Below, piece after piece: positions 1 through 7,594 of a DNA stretch of 31,127 nt. A program made the position numbers and the translations under genes. Source of the DNA: CAZHGD01 sp964531735. GTDB lineage: Bacteria > Armatimonadota > UBA10988. Where the stretch lies: NCBI GenBank assembly GCA_964531735.1, contig CAZHGD010000081.1, positions 1 to 31,127 of the forward strand, written 5' to 3'. Within the stretch, counting starts at the first letter, position 1; each line of letters opens with the position of its first letter. The notes beneath the pieces were generated by a model. The model was not told the DNA's origin, made no database searches, and saw only the letters and a list, made by a program, of their open reading frames with translations.

Positions 1-1
1 G

Positions 2-1354
2 CTGGTCGCTGCCAGCGAGCGCGTGCAGCGCACGTTCCACCAGCCGACCAAGCATCCCCAGAACCCGATCTTCCGTCCAGGGAAGCCCTGGGAAGGCACC
101 ACCTTGGTGCTCAACGGCACCGTGATTCGCGATCCGGCCAGCGGGCTGTGGCGGATGTACTATGGCACCTTCGAGAACCCGGGCAAGTTCCTGGTGCAGC
201 CGCGAACCTCGTTCGTCTGCCTGGCCACTTCCACCGACGGCCTGCACTGGACCCGGCCGGTGCTCCGCAACGTGACGGTCAACGGCTCCGACGAGAACAA
301 CCTCGTCGTGCCACACACCTGCACCGACCTGTTGCAGGTCACCTATGACGATCACGACCCGGACCCGAGCCGCCGCTGGAAGCTGTCGGTGTTCCAGTAC
401 AACCTGGAAGTGTTCGCCTACGAGCGGGCGATGGCCAACAAGGAGAAGTGGGACCAGCCGCGGCCGGCGCACACCGGGGTCTGCCTCTACTGGTCGGCCG
501 ATGGTCTGCGCAACTGGCAGAAGGGGCCCGAGGGCGTGCTCCGCGGCGCCGGTGATGTGACCATCGCCGGTTGGGACCCGAAGCGCGGCAAGTACGTGGC
601 CTACGTGAAGACCGGCTACGAGAAGAAGCGCGCCCGCGCCATCGCTGAGAGTGATGACTTCACCAAGTGGCCGAAGCCGGAGCTGATCCTGCACGCCGAC
701 GCTCAGGACCCGCCCGACCTGGAGATGTACTCCATGGAGGGCTGGCCGTACGAGTCGCTGTGGCTGGGCTATCTGCGCACCTTCCACAACGGCAGCAGCT
801 ACAAGGTGGACACGCAACTGGTCTACAGCTACGACGGCCGCCGCTGGCTGCGCCCGGCCGGCCGGCCGGTGTTTCTGCCGAACGGCCCGGACGACGCCTG
901 GGACCGTGGCTACCACACCATGTCGAACAACCCGCCGGTGCGGCAGGGCGATGAGCTGTGGATCTACTACGGCGGCACCAACAACACCAAGAAGCAGCGT
1001 CCGTATGCCGGCGGCATCGGCCTGGCCAAGCTGCGGGTGGACGGCTTCGCCTCACTGGACGCCGGCGCCGACGAAGCCACCCTGACCACCAAGCCGCTGC
1101 TTCTGGCGGGCAAGACGCTCTGCCTCAACGCGGCGTTGACCGGCGGTTCGCTGACGGTGGAGGTGCTCGACGCCGCCGGGCAGGTCATCAGCGGTTACGA
1201 AGCGGCGGCCTGCCGCGCGCTGACCGCCGACAGTGTGCGGCAGGCCGTGCGCTGGGCCACCAAGGCCGACGTCGCCGCGCTGGCGGGCCAGCCGGTGCAA
1301 CTGCGGCTGCGCTGGCGGAACGGGCGGGTGTACGGGTTCTGGGTCGAGGGCTGA
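2..1354 (+). CDS. Glycoside hydrolase-like five-bladed beta-propeller protein (5' truncated)
   Basis: The reading frame is open to the left edge of the window. The first in-frame start (GTG at 23) has no ribosome binding site, and relatives normally have residues before the RTFHQPTKHPQNPIF segment, so the true start is probably outside the window. The protein resembles the GH32/GH43/GH130-type propeller superfamily: a WEG...NGTVIRDPASGLWRMYY blade, then repeated S.DG..W motifs (STDGLHWTRP, SADGLRNWQKGP, SYDGRRWLRP) that mark successive blades, and a WIYYGGTNNTKK blade late in the chain. The last roughly 90 residues form a separate beta-rich tail (LTVEVLDAAGQVISGYE...QLRLRWRNGRVYGFWVEG), common in such secreted glycan enzymes. 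The substrate cannot be told from the sequence. It converges with the next gene, the stops being 6 bp apart. Confidence 0.75.
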   Translation: MVAASERVQRTFHQPTKHPQNPIFRPGKPWEGTTLVLNGTVIRDPASGLWRMYYGTFENPGKFLVQPRTSFVCLATSTDGLHWTRPVLRNVTVNGSDENNLVVPHTCTDLLQVTYDDHDPDPSRRWKLSVFQYNLEVFAYERAMANKEKWDQPRPAHTGVCLYWSADGLRNWQKGPEGVLRGAGDVTIAGWDPKRGKYVAYVKTGYEKKRARAIAESDDFTKWPKPELILHADAQDPPDLEMYSMEGWPYESLWLGYLRTFHNGSSYKVDTQLVYSYDGRRWLRPAGRPVFLPNGPDDAWDRGYHTMSNNPPVRQGDELWIYYGGTNNTKKQRPYAGGIGLAKLRVDGFASLDAGADEATLTTKPLLLAGKTLCLNAALTGGSLTVEVLDAAGQVISGYEAAACRALTADSVRQAVRWATKADVAALAGQPVQLRLRWRNGRVYGFWVEG

Positions 1355-1364
1355 GCGCGCTCAG
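1351..1364. repeat. 14-bp perfect palindrome over two convergent stop codons
   Basis: CTGAGCGCGCTCAG reads the same on both strands and carries the TGA stop of the plus-strand gene (1352-1354) and the TGA stop of the minus-strand gene (1363-1361). There is no loop and no T-run, so it is a weak candidate for a bidirectional terminator. Confidence 0.4.
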
Positions 1365-2275
1365 CGCGCGGTGGGCACGACGCGCACCGACAGGCCGCGC
1401 ACCTGGCCACTGACGTCGAATACGCCAGGCACCTCCCAGCCGAGGTTCATGCCGCCCAGGCGATAGTCGGCCAGGTTCTGCGAGTCCGGTAGGAAGCCGC
1501 GCTGCCAGGCGAGGCGCAGGCCGTCCACCAGGTCGGGCAGCACGTCGGCGGCCAAGGTGACCCAGGTCCCGCCTTGCACGCTCGCGGTGGTGAACCGCGC
1601 GCTGCCCGGCGTGTAGATCAGCTTTCCGGTGCCCTTGTCGCCGTGCGCGGCCCGCGAGATGTGCGGCCAGCGGTCGTCGTAGATCGGGATACCGAACCAG
1701 TAGTAGTCGCCGTAGCCGGCCGACTCGCGGTTCAGGTTCTGCACGGTCAGATACATCAGGAACTGCGCCGCGTGCAGTTGCGGGGTGTAGTCGGCGGTGT
1801 CCACCTTCCGGACCGACCTCAGCCTGGCTTCGAGGCGCACCGGCACCGCGCTCATCTCGTGCAAGGTCAGTGGGCAACTGAAGCTCTGCTCGACCAGCAA
1901 GTGGACCCACGGCTCGCCCTGCCGCCGCGCGCGCGTGCCATACTCGGCCGAGCCGTTGACCGACAGCACCAGGTCGGCCGCGTCGTGTCCGGCCGGCGCC
2001 ACGATGACCTCCTTGGCCTCGTTGGCGAACCGCAGCGCGCCGCCGGCCTCGACGGCCGGCGCGGTGGTGCCCAGCGCGAAGCGGCTCGACCACTGCGCCA
2101 GCGTCCAGACCGGCAGCTCGGTGGCGCCGGCCCGCGTCAGCTTGCCGATGACCACCTTTCGCCCGGGCGCCGGCGCGCAGACCTCGAAGCCGGTCTGGAA
2201 ATGAGGGTCACGAACCAGTTCCGTGCCGGCCGGGTCAGCCGCCGCCAGGCCCAGCGCAATCGCGAGTGTGAACAC
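1361..2275 (-). CDS. Secreted beta-rich protein of unknown function
   Basis: I do not recognise the family. The GTG at 2275 is chosen because an AGGAG lies 8 nt upstream and a short export signal follows directly (MFTLAIALGLAAADPAG). The 304-residue product is dominated by alternating hydrophobic and polar strands and aromatic patches (YYWFGIPIYDDRWPHIS, LGGMNLGWEVPGVFDVSG). This suggests a jelly-roll or concanavalin-like carbohydrate-binding or lyase fold, but that is inference. It lies 50 bp downstream of the PIN gene on the same strand and could be read through from that promoter. It converges on the propeller hydrolase, which supports an extracellular glycan role more than a link to the toxin-antitoxin pair. 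A longer in-frame extension to 2467 overlaps the PIN gene and lacks sensible protein features, so it was not used. Confidence 0.6.
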   Translation of the reverse strand: MFTLAIALGLAAADPAGTELVRDPHFQTGFEVCAPAPGRKVVIGKLTRAGATELPVWTLAQWSSRFALGTTAPAVEAGGALRFANEAKEVIVAPAGHDAADLVLSVNGSAEYGTRARRQGEPWVHLLVEQSFSCPLTLHEMSAVPVRLEARLRSVRKVDTADYTPQLHAAQFLMYLTVQNLNRESAGYGDYYWFGIPIYDDRWPHISRAAHGDKGTGKLIYTPGSARFTTASVQGGTWVTLAADVLPDLVDGLRLAWQRGFLPDSQNLADYRLGGMNLGWEVPGVFDVSGQVRGLSVRVVPTAR

Positions 2276-2325
2276 CAGTGGGACTCCTACTCCAACACCC
2301 GGTCGGCCGGCGCCCGCAGTTGGCC

Positions 2326-2826
2326 TCAGCCCGTGCGCCACCGCTTGACATGCTCGTCGCACTCCACGGCCGGCAGTCGTCGGCCGTGCTCCTGCATGGT
2401 CTCGAGCGCGTGGGCGGCGCCGGCGGACGTCAAGCCGCCACCCTCGATCAGCCGGTCGAGCAGCCACAGCGTGCCGTGGACGTCGATGCCGGACTGGTAG
2501 GCCAGCGTGCGCAAGGCCGCGTCGCCGGTGACCAGCACCGCCCGCAGGTGCTGGGCCAGCACCATCGCGAACAGGTCCACGAAGCCCGGCCGCCGCGCCG
2601 GCAGGGCGGCCATCAGTTCGGCCAGGCGAGCCACCTGCCGACCCGGCAGGCCCACCGGCTGCGCGCCCAGCGCCTCGATCGTGGCCACCAGACCGGCCTC
2701 CACGTCGGTCGCGAAAACGTCTGGTACCACGAGGTGGTCGCTCAGCCGGCCGAAGACTGCCGGCACGAGCAGACCGGCGACCTGGCAGTCGATCCAGACA
2801 TTGCTGTCGATGACGAGTGTCGCCAC
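2326..2826 (-). CDS. PIN-domain ribonuclease-like protein (putative toxin)
   Basis: A 166-residue PIN domain. The acidic residues expected at the metal site are present: D7 in VIDSNVWID, D41/E43 in FATDVEAGL, D84 in GFVDLFAMVLA and D102 in LVTGDAALR. PIN proteins are Mg-dependent single-strand RNases, and many are type II toxins. The GTG start at 2826 puts the PIN core at the very N-terminus. The gene begins 3 nt after the stop of the XRE/ImmA-IrrE gene, so the two are almost certainly co-transcribed. PIN genes placed next to ImmA/IrrE-type proteins recur in bacterial genomes, which supports a toxin-antitoxin or stress-response pair. The C-terminal 40 residues (ALETMQEHGRRLPAVECDEHVK) extend beyond the minimal domain. 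Toxicity and target are inferred. Confidence 0.8.
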   Translation of the reverse strand: MATLVIDSNVWIDCQVAGLLVPAVFGRLSDHLVVPDVFATDVEAGLVATIEALGAQPVGLPGRQVARLAELMAALPARRPGFVDLFAMVLAQHLRAVLVTGDAALRTLAYQSGIDVHGTLWLLDRLIEGGGLTSAGAAHALETMQEHGRRLPAVECDEHVKRWRTG

Positions 2827-2829
2827 CGG

Positions 2830-3891
2830 TCAGAGCGTCCGGGTGGCCAGCGGATCGCTGCGCCAGGCGACGGGGCCGCCGAGCAATTCGGCCGCTCGGG
2901 CATCGCCGATCAGCCGGTCGGCCCAGGCCTGACCGACCAGCCGCTCAAACCGCGTCGTCCGCTCCAGCTCAGTCCCGTCGTCGCCCGGTTCGGCGACAGT
3001 CCAGCCCGCGCGGTTGCGGTACAGCCAGAACCGGGCGGCCTCGGCGTCGGTCAGGTAACCCAGGTCGCTCAGACGGTGGACCCACGCCGCCATGCTCACC
3101 CCCCACTTCGCCTTGAGCTGCTCCAACACGGACACCAGCAGGCGCACCCGGCGGTGGCCGTACTCGCGGTCAACCGCCGCCGACGGGACCAGAAAGGCGC
3201 CCGCGAACCGGTTGGCCAGCCGCTCCGCCAGCTTCGCGTCGTCAGGCAGACTGAACCAGGCGTGGGCCAGTTCGTGCGCGAGGGTGAAGCGTTGGCGGTA
3301 CAGGTTGGTGTAGCACCGGTGGCTGTTGGCCACCACCACCGGCACGGTGCTGTTCACCCAGCACGACCAACCGGAGAACTGGCGATCAGACACCTCGTGG
3401 CAGACGACCTTGACGCCGTGGTCTTCCAGCGTTTCGCACAGGTTCTCGATCGGGTCCAGCCCGAGCTGCCACGCTTCACGCAAGGCTGCCGCGGCGGCCT
3501 CCGCGTCGTCCTCGGTAGCCAGCGGCGCCCGCTCGCCAACCGCCGGGGCCACCTGCTCAGGCCGCTCACAGTCGAGCAGCGCCTCGACGTCGAGGTAGCG
3601 CTCCAGCCGCTCCAGCACCTGCGCCTCGATCGCCTGCTGCCGGCTCTGGCTCAGCCGCGAGTGCCGCCGGAAGGCCCCGTCAGTGACGGACACCGCCGTC
3701 CGGCGGAAGAAGTACTCGACCCGCACGCCGATCTTGCCGGCGATCTGGATCAGGACGCTCGAAGGCGGGCAACTGTCGCCCTTCTCGTACTTCGAGACCA
3801 TGTTCTTGCTGACGCCGATGGCATCAGCCAACTCCTGCTGCGCCAGCCCGGCGGCCAGCCGCGCTGATCGTATCCGGCTGCCGATGGCCAT
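2830..3891 (-). CDS. XRE-family HTH regulator fused to ImmA/IrrE zinc metallopeptidase
   Basis: 353 residues. An XRE helix-turn-helix occupies about residues 5-60 (SRIRSARLAAGLAQQELADA, IGVSKNMVSKYEKGD). The C-terminal part is an ImmA/IrrE (COG2856) peptidase with the zinc motif HELAH at 206-210 in RFTLAHELAHAWF. In this family the peptidase cleaves a repressor or antitoxin in response to stress, while the HTH binds its own promoter. The ATG at 3891 is preferred because AAGGGG lies at 3903-3898 and the HTH starts straight after it; an in-frame GTG at 3945 lies upstream of the -35/-10 and cannot be used from that promoter. It is followed after 3 nt by a PIN-domain gene. Likely role: autoregulated antitoxin or stress sensor of a two-gene module. 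Confidence 0.85.
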   Translation of the reverse strand: MAIGSRIRSARLAAGLAQQELADAIGVSKNMVSKYEKGDSCPPSSVLIQIAGKIGVRVEYFFRRTAVSVTDGAFRRHSRLSQSRQQAIEAQVLERLERYLDVEALLDCERPEQVAPAVGERAPLATEDDAEAAAAALREAWQLGLDPIENLCETLEDHGVKVVCHEVSDRQFSGWSCWVNSTVPVVVANSHRCYTNLYRQRFTLAHELAHAWFSLPDDAKLAERLANRFAGAFLVPSAAVDREYGHRRVRLLVSVLEQLKAKWGVSMAAWVHRLSDLGYLTDAEAARFWLYRNRAGWTVAEPGDDGTELERTTRFERLVGQAWADRLIGDARAAELLGGPVAWRSDPLATRTL

Positions 3892-3913
3892 GGCTTGCCC
3901 CTTGGTGGTTGAC

Positions 3914-3942
3914 ATCATACCCATCGCCGGGCGGTTCGTAAA
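3914..3942 (-). promoter_or_regulatory. Sigma70-type promoter of the XRE-ImmA/IrrE and PIN pair
   Basis: On the minus strand TTTACG (3942-3937), a 17-bp spacer and TATGAT (3919-3914) lie just upstream of the ATG at 3891. Transcription would start near 3907, giving a short leader that holds only the AAGGGG ribosome binding site. Two GGTTCG copies (plus strand, 3933-3938 and 3950-3955) bracket the -35 and could be contacts for the encoded HTH. Confidence 0.6.
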
Positions 3943-3958
3943 CACTATGGGTTCGAAT

Positions 3959-3996
3959 GGTTGACCCGATCAAGGCTTCTGGCGACATCGTCAACC
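3959..3996. repeat. Imperfect inverted repeat between the heme operon and the PIN/ImmA module
   Basis: GGTTGAC (3959-3965) and GTCAACC (3990-3996) are perfect 7-bp inverted arms around a 24-nt spacer, and the stem can extend inward through GAT/ATC with a small bulge. The element lies just after the rhodanese stop and before the next minus-strand promoter. It could be a weak terminator of the ten-gene operon or an operator. There is no clear T-run. Confidence 0.35.
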
Positions 3997-4004
3997 GCCC
4001 ACCC

Positions 4005-4325
4005 TCAGTACCGCGGCATCTCCGGCGCCACCAGCCGAGCCCAGGCGTCGATGCCGCCGGCCAGCGACTGCACCTGCGTGAAGCCGCGGTCGCGCAGCAG
4101 TTGCAGCGCGGTCATGGAGCGGATGCCGGTGTGGCAGTAGAGCACCACCGGCCGGTCACGTGGCATCTCGGCCAGCGCCTCCTCGATGGTGGCCAGGGGC
4201 ACCAGGATGGCGCCCTCCAGGTGGCAGAGGTCCCACTCACGCGGTTCACGGACGTCCACCAGCAGCAGGCTGCGGTCACGTTGCAGGCGCTCGTCCAGCT
4301 CGGGCGCCGTGATCTCGTCGCTCAT
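4005..4325 (-). CDS. Single-domain rhodanese (sulfurtransferase)
   Basis: A 106-residue single rhodanese domain, GlpE/PspE-like in size. It has the substrate-path motif DVREPREW and the active-site loop YCHTGIRS, with catalytic Cys64 expected to carry the persulfide. There is no signal peptide, so it should act in the cytoplasm, moving sulfane sulfur to an acceptor thiol. It is the last gene of the heme/cytochrome operon, and its ATG overlaps the TGA of the HemX-like gene in an ATGA, so translation is coupled. Its place after siroheme and cytochrome genes suggests sulfur handling linked to sulfite reduction or cofactor assembly, but this is context only. Confidence 0.9.
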   Translation of the reverse strand: MSDEITAPELDERLQRDRSLLLVDVREPREWDLCHLEGAILVPLATIEEALAEMPRDRPVVLYCHTGIRSMTALQLLRDRGFTQVQSLAGGIDAWARLVAPEMPRY

Positions 4326-5161
4326 CGGGCTGGCCTCCCGGCACCCAGCGTGTGGGCCGCCGCCTCGCCCGCGGCGAAGTGGTGCGGCGCGGCCAGCAGA
4401 TTGGCCAGGACCAGCGCAAAGCCCACCACCAGCAGGTAGTTGACCCGCCGGCCGCGCGTGCGCGGCACGTTGCGCCAGAACAGGTAGGCCGCGTAGACCG
4501 CCCAGGTGAGCAGCGCCAACGCCACCTTGGCGTCGGCGCGGTAACCGCGGCTGATCAGGAAGGCGGCGCCGACACCCAGGCCGAGCGTGAAGATCGGCTC
4601 GCCCAGGGCCACCGCCACGTGCGCCGTGCGGTCGGAGACGTCCAGCGCCGGCAAGAGCGGCAGGCGGTCCACCTGCTTGTGTTTGAGCAGCCAGTCCTTG
4701 ACGAGGTAGGCCATGCCCATGCAGAACGCCACGCCGAAGCAGGCGTAGGCCAGCAGCGCCAGCACGATATGCGAGATGAACCACGGCGACGCCGGCAGCG
4801 GCTGGTCGGCGCGCGGCTCGAACAGCGTCAGCAGGACGACCAGGAAGACCACCGGCGCCAGGAACGCGCCCAGTGCCGGACGCTCGGTGGTGCGCTCCAG
4901 CAGGAGCAGGCCGACCACAATCAGGAGCACCAGGACGAAAGCGACGTTGGCGTACTGCCCCAGTGCCGCGCTCGGGCCGTGTCGGCCGGCATGGGCAATC
5001 AGGCCCGCGCCTTGCAGCACGCTGCCGACCAGCAGGCCCCAGTGCGCATAGGCGGTGGAGCGCGACTGCGGGCGGAACAGCCGTTGCTGGTAGAGCACGG
5101 CCGCCACCAGGTAACCCAACAAGGCCACCGCCTCGGCGCAACGGCAGAGCACCGGTATCAT
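4322..5161 (-). CDS. hemX: HemX/CcsA-family integral membrane cytochrome c assembly-like protein
   Basis: 279 residues with about eight hydrophobic segments, typical of HemX and of the core of CcsA/ResC. Recognisable features are the early LGYLVAAVLYQQRLF helix and the FISHIVLALLAYACFGVAF helix with a conserved His131, followed by YLVKDWLLKHKQ. No WWD-type heme motif is visible, which fits HemX rather than a full CcsA. HemX proteins affect the level of glutamyl-tRNA reductase, and it lies directly behind hemA with an ATGA overlap, the usual hemA-hemX order. Its stop likewise overlaps the rhodanese start. A role in heme delivery to the outside of the membrane is the alternative. Confidence 0.8.
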   Translation of the reverse strand: MIPVLCRCAEAVALLGYLVAAVLYQQRLFRPQSRSTAYAHWGLLVGSVLQGAGLIAHAGRHGPSAALGQYANVAFVLVLLIVVGLLLLERTTERPALGAFLAPVVFLVVLLTLFEPRADQPLPASPWFISHIVLALLAYACFGVAFCMGMAYLVKDWLLKHKQVDRLPLLPALDVSDRTAHVAVALGEPIFTLGLGVGAAFLISRGYRADAKVALALLTWAVYAAYLFWRNVPRTRGRRVNYLLVVGFALVLANLLAAPHHFAAGEAAAHTLGAGRPAR

Positions 5162-6513
5162 CGCTGGTCTCCCGAGCGCCCCAGACGGAAGAGGCGGCGT
5201 ACCCAACTCGCGTAGACGACCGCGTCGGGCTCGCCGGCGTGGCGGCGGATGTCGGTCAGTGGGCCGTGCAGCAGCTTGTTGGCAAACGATCGCATCATCT
5301 GCCGCACCACCTCGCGGTCGGCCTCGCCCAGGTGGCCGAGACGGCGCATCGCCCGATCCAGTTCGGCGTCGCGGAGCGCCTCGACATGCTCGCGCAGCTC
5401 CACCACCAACGGCAAGGCCTGGCGACCCTCCAGCCACGCCACAAAGGCGGCCAGTTCGGCGGCGACCAACTGCTCCACCTTCACGGCCTCACGCTCGCGC
5501 TCCTGCCGGTAGCGCTCGGCGACGCCGGACAAGTCGTCGATGTCGAACAAGTAGACGTTGTCCAGCTCGCCCACGGCGGCCTCCACATCGCGCGGCACCG
5601 CGATGTCGACGATGAACATCGGTCGGCCGCGGCGCCGCGGCAGGTAGGGCTGGAGCTTGGCGACAGTCAGGATCGGGTGCGGCGCCGCGCTGGAGCTGAC
5701 CACGATGTCGGCCACCGCCAGGTGCTCGCCGAACTCTTCGAAGGTGACCGCGCGCCCCTGGTACTGCTCGGCCAGCTCCACCGCGCGCTGATGGGTGCGA
5801 TTGGCCACCACCACCGAGGCGACGCCGTGGGCCACGAGATGCTTGAGCGTCTGCTCACTCATTTCGCCGGCACCGATGACCAGCGCCTCGCGGCCGGCCA
5901 GGTTGCCGAAGACACTGATGGCCAGATCGACCGCCGCTGACGAGATGGACACCGCGCCGCGGTGGATCTCGGTCTCGGTCCGCGCCCGCTTGCCCAGCGC
6001 CAGGCCGCGCTGGAACAGCTCCTGGAGCACGGTCTGCGCCGTGCCGGCGTCCCCCGCCGACAGCAGCGCCGCCTTCACCTGGGCCAGGATTTGCCCTTCG
6101 CCGAGCACCATGCTGTCGAGGCCGGCGGCCACGCGGAACAAGTGCCGCGCCGCGTCGGGCCCGGCCAGGTGGTACAGATGCGGTGTCAGCACCGCGGCGT
6201 CGCCGTCGTGCGCGGCGGCCAGGAACGCCGTCACGGCATCGGCCGCCCGGACCGCGTCGGTGGTGGCCACGTACACCTCGGCGCGGTTGCAGGTGGACAA
6301 GATGGCCACTTCGCGCAGCGACGGCTGGCTGGCGAGCTCGTCGAGTGCCGTGCGCAGACGCGCGCCGCTGAACGCCAGTCGCTCGCGAACCTCGATCGGC
6401 GCGGTGCGGTGGTTCAAGCCGAGGACGACCACCTGTGCCGCGGCGCCGGGTGGCTGGCTGGCCAGCGGCCCGTCGTCGGCCTCATCGCACCAGTGGGGAT
6501 CGGACGTCGTCAT
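5158..6513 (-). CDS. hemA: Glutamyl-tRNA reductase
   Basis: 451 residues. It reduces glutamyl-tRNA(Glu) with NADPH to glutamate-1-semialdehyde, the first committed step of C5-pathway tetrapyrrole synthesis. Seen in the sequence: the N-terminal GLNHRTAPIEVRERLAF signature, the catalytic Cys75 in LSTCNRAEVY, the GLDSMVLGEGQILAQVK signature, the NADP-binding segment ALVIGAGEMSEQTLKHL, and the C-terminal dimerisation helix region (EHVEALRDAELDRAMRRL). The ATG at 6513 overlaps the TGA of the siroheme-synthase gene (ATGA). It adds about 28 residues before the usual start of the family, so the N-terminus is a little long. The stop overlaps the hemX start, again ATGA. Confidence 0.95.
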   Translation of the reverse strand: MTTSDPHWCDEADDGPLASQPPGAAAQVVVLGLNHRTAPIEVRERLAFSGARLRTALDELASQPSLREVAILSTCNRAEVYVATTDAVRAADAVTAFLAAAHDGDAAVLTPHLYHLAGPDAARHLFRVAAGLDSMVLGEGQILAQVKAALLSAGDAGTAQTVLQELFQRGLALGKRARTETEIHRGAVSISSAAVDLAISVFGNLAGREALVIGAGEMSEQTLKHLVAHGVASVVVANRTHQRAVELAEQYQGRAVTFEEFGEHLAVADIVVSSSAAPHPILTVAKLQPYLPRRRGRPMFIVDIAVPRDVEAAVGELDNVYLFDIDDLSGVAERYRQEREREAVKVEQLVAAELAAFVAWLEGRQALPLVVELREHVEALRDAELDRAMRRLGHLGEADREVVRQMMRSFANKLLHGPLTDIRRHAGEPDAVVYASWVRRLFRLGRSGDQR

Positions 6514-7136
6514 GCCAGACACGCCAGCAGCGCCTCCCGGGCACCCGTGACGTCGCCCGCGGCCAGCAAGGCCGCCGCCGGTGACGTCCACATCCGCTCG
6601 AACGCCGCGCGACGCTCGGTCTCCGTGTCATACCGCGCCAGCACCGCCTCGCGCAACTCGGCCATCAGCGCCACCAGCGCGCCAAGCTCCTCGGGCACCG
6701 CCGCCTCGACCAACTCGCGCAGCCGCCGGGCCGCATACGGGCTGCCGCCGCCGGTGCCGATGGCGATGGTCACCGGCCCGCGCTGGACCGTCGCCAGCAG
6801 GTGACAGTCGCCCGCGGTGGCCGGCGCGGCCACGTTGCACCAGACCCGCCGCGCCGCGGCGTCGGCCGCCACCGTCTGGTTGACCGCCGGCCGGTCCGTG
6901 CAGGCCAGCACCAGCCAGGCGTCGGCCAGATCGTCGGCCTCGTACGCGCGCTGCCGCCAGCGGAGCCGGCCGGCCGCCGCCAACTCGCGCAGCGTGTCGG
7001 TCGCCTCGGGCGCCACCAGGTCCACCTCAGCGCCGGCGTCGAGCAGGCCCGCCACTTTGCGTTCGGCCACGGTGCCGGCGCCCACTACCAACACACGCCG
7101 GCCCCGCAGGTCCAGGGCCACGGGGAACTGCGTCAC
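6510..7136 (-). CDS. Precorrin-2 dehydrogenase/sirohydrochlorin ferrochelatase-type protein (CysG N-domain/Met8-like)
   Basis: 208 residues. The family oxidises precorrin-2 with NAD+ and may insert iron to give siroheme. The NAD-binding loop VVGAGTVAERK (about residues 18-27) and the GTGGGSPYAARRLRE motif are clear, and the length matches stand-alone Met8/SirC/YlnF proteins. One feature is odd. The segment normally reading N-V-x-D (Asp104 in CysG, Asp141 in Met8p) here reads NVAAPATAGDC, so the catalytic Asp position appears to be Ala. The GTG at 7136 is chosen for its GTGA overlap with ccmE and the GGGAG just upstream. It is coupled to hemA by ATGA. The pathway is siroheme or heme d1-type synthesis; actual activity is uncertain. 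Confidence 0.85.
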   Translation of the reverse strand: MTQFPVALDLRGRRVLVVGAGTVAERKVAGLLDAGAEVDLVAPEATDTLRELAAAGRLRWRQRAYEADDLADAWLVLACTDRPAVNQTVAADAAARRVWCNVAAPATAGDCHLLATVQRGPVTIAIGTGGGSPYAARRLRELVEAAVPEELGALVALMAELREAVLARYDTETERRAAFERMWTSPAAALLAAGDVTGAREALLACLA

Positions 7137-7594
7137 GGAGCGCTCCCGGCCTGGCCCTGCAGCTTCTCCTGCTCTTTGGACGGGCACTTGACCAGGAGCT
7201 GCTCGGCTTCGAAGACGCCGGCGCGGTAGCGGCCGACGCAAACCACCTGTCGCGCCTCGTCGAAGTTGCCCGGCTTCACACCGCGGTAGCGGACGCGCAG
7301 GCTGGCGCCGCGCGTCTCCAACTCGACCATGGTGAACTCGAAGCCGCCCGCGGCGAGCGCGCTGGCCGGCACCGCGCGGTCGACCACACCTGGCACTTGC
7401 AGCAGTTCACCGGCGCGGCGCTGCACCTCGGCAAAGTCGTGCGTGTAGCTGGCCAGCGATTGCGTGAACGACTGCCAGCCGAAGACGGCCAGGCCGACGA
7501 TCACCGCGGCCGCCACCAACCAGCGCCGGCGCTCGGAGGTGGGCTGCGCGGTCGTCCGCTCAGGCGTCGCCGTCGGGCTCGTCGTTTCGGACAT
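7133..7594 (-). CDS. ccmE: Cytochrome c maturation heme chaperone CcmE
   Basis: 153 residues. There is an N-terminal cytoplasmic tail, one membrane anchor (RWLVAAAVIVGLAVFGW, about 24-40) and a periplasmic OB-fold with the family run VRYRGVKPGNFDEARQVVC. CcmE takes heme from CcmC covalently and hands it to the CcmF/H ligase. Classical CcmE uses His in HxxxY, and a C-type variant uses CxxxY. Here the site is Cys137 in LVKCPSKEQ, so it is C-type, but the Tyr position is Glu141. An AGGTGA lies 9 nt before the ATG at 7594. The gene overlaps the end of the ccmD-like gene by 35 nt and the next gene by GTGA. Confidence 0.88.
   Translation of the reverse strand: MSETTSPTATPERTTAQPTSERRRWLVAAAVIVGLAVFGWQSFTQSLASYTHDFAEVQRRAGELLQVPGVVDRAVPASALAAGGFEFTMVELETRGASLRVRYRGVKPGNFDEARQVVCVGRYRAGVFEAEQLLVKCPSKEQEKLQGQAGSAP

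Noticed and set aside
2278..3867. Long plus-strand open frame opposite the PIN and ImmA/IrrE genes
   Set aside because: Antisense shadow of high-GC coding DNA; the product is low-complexity (R, A, Q, H, V rich), with no domain, while the opposite strand has two clear families.
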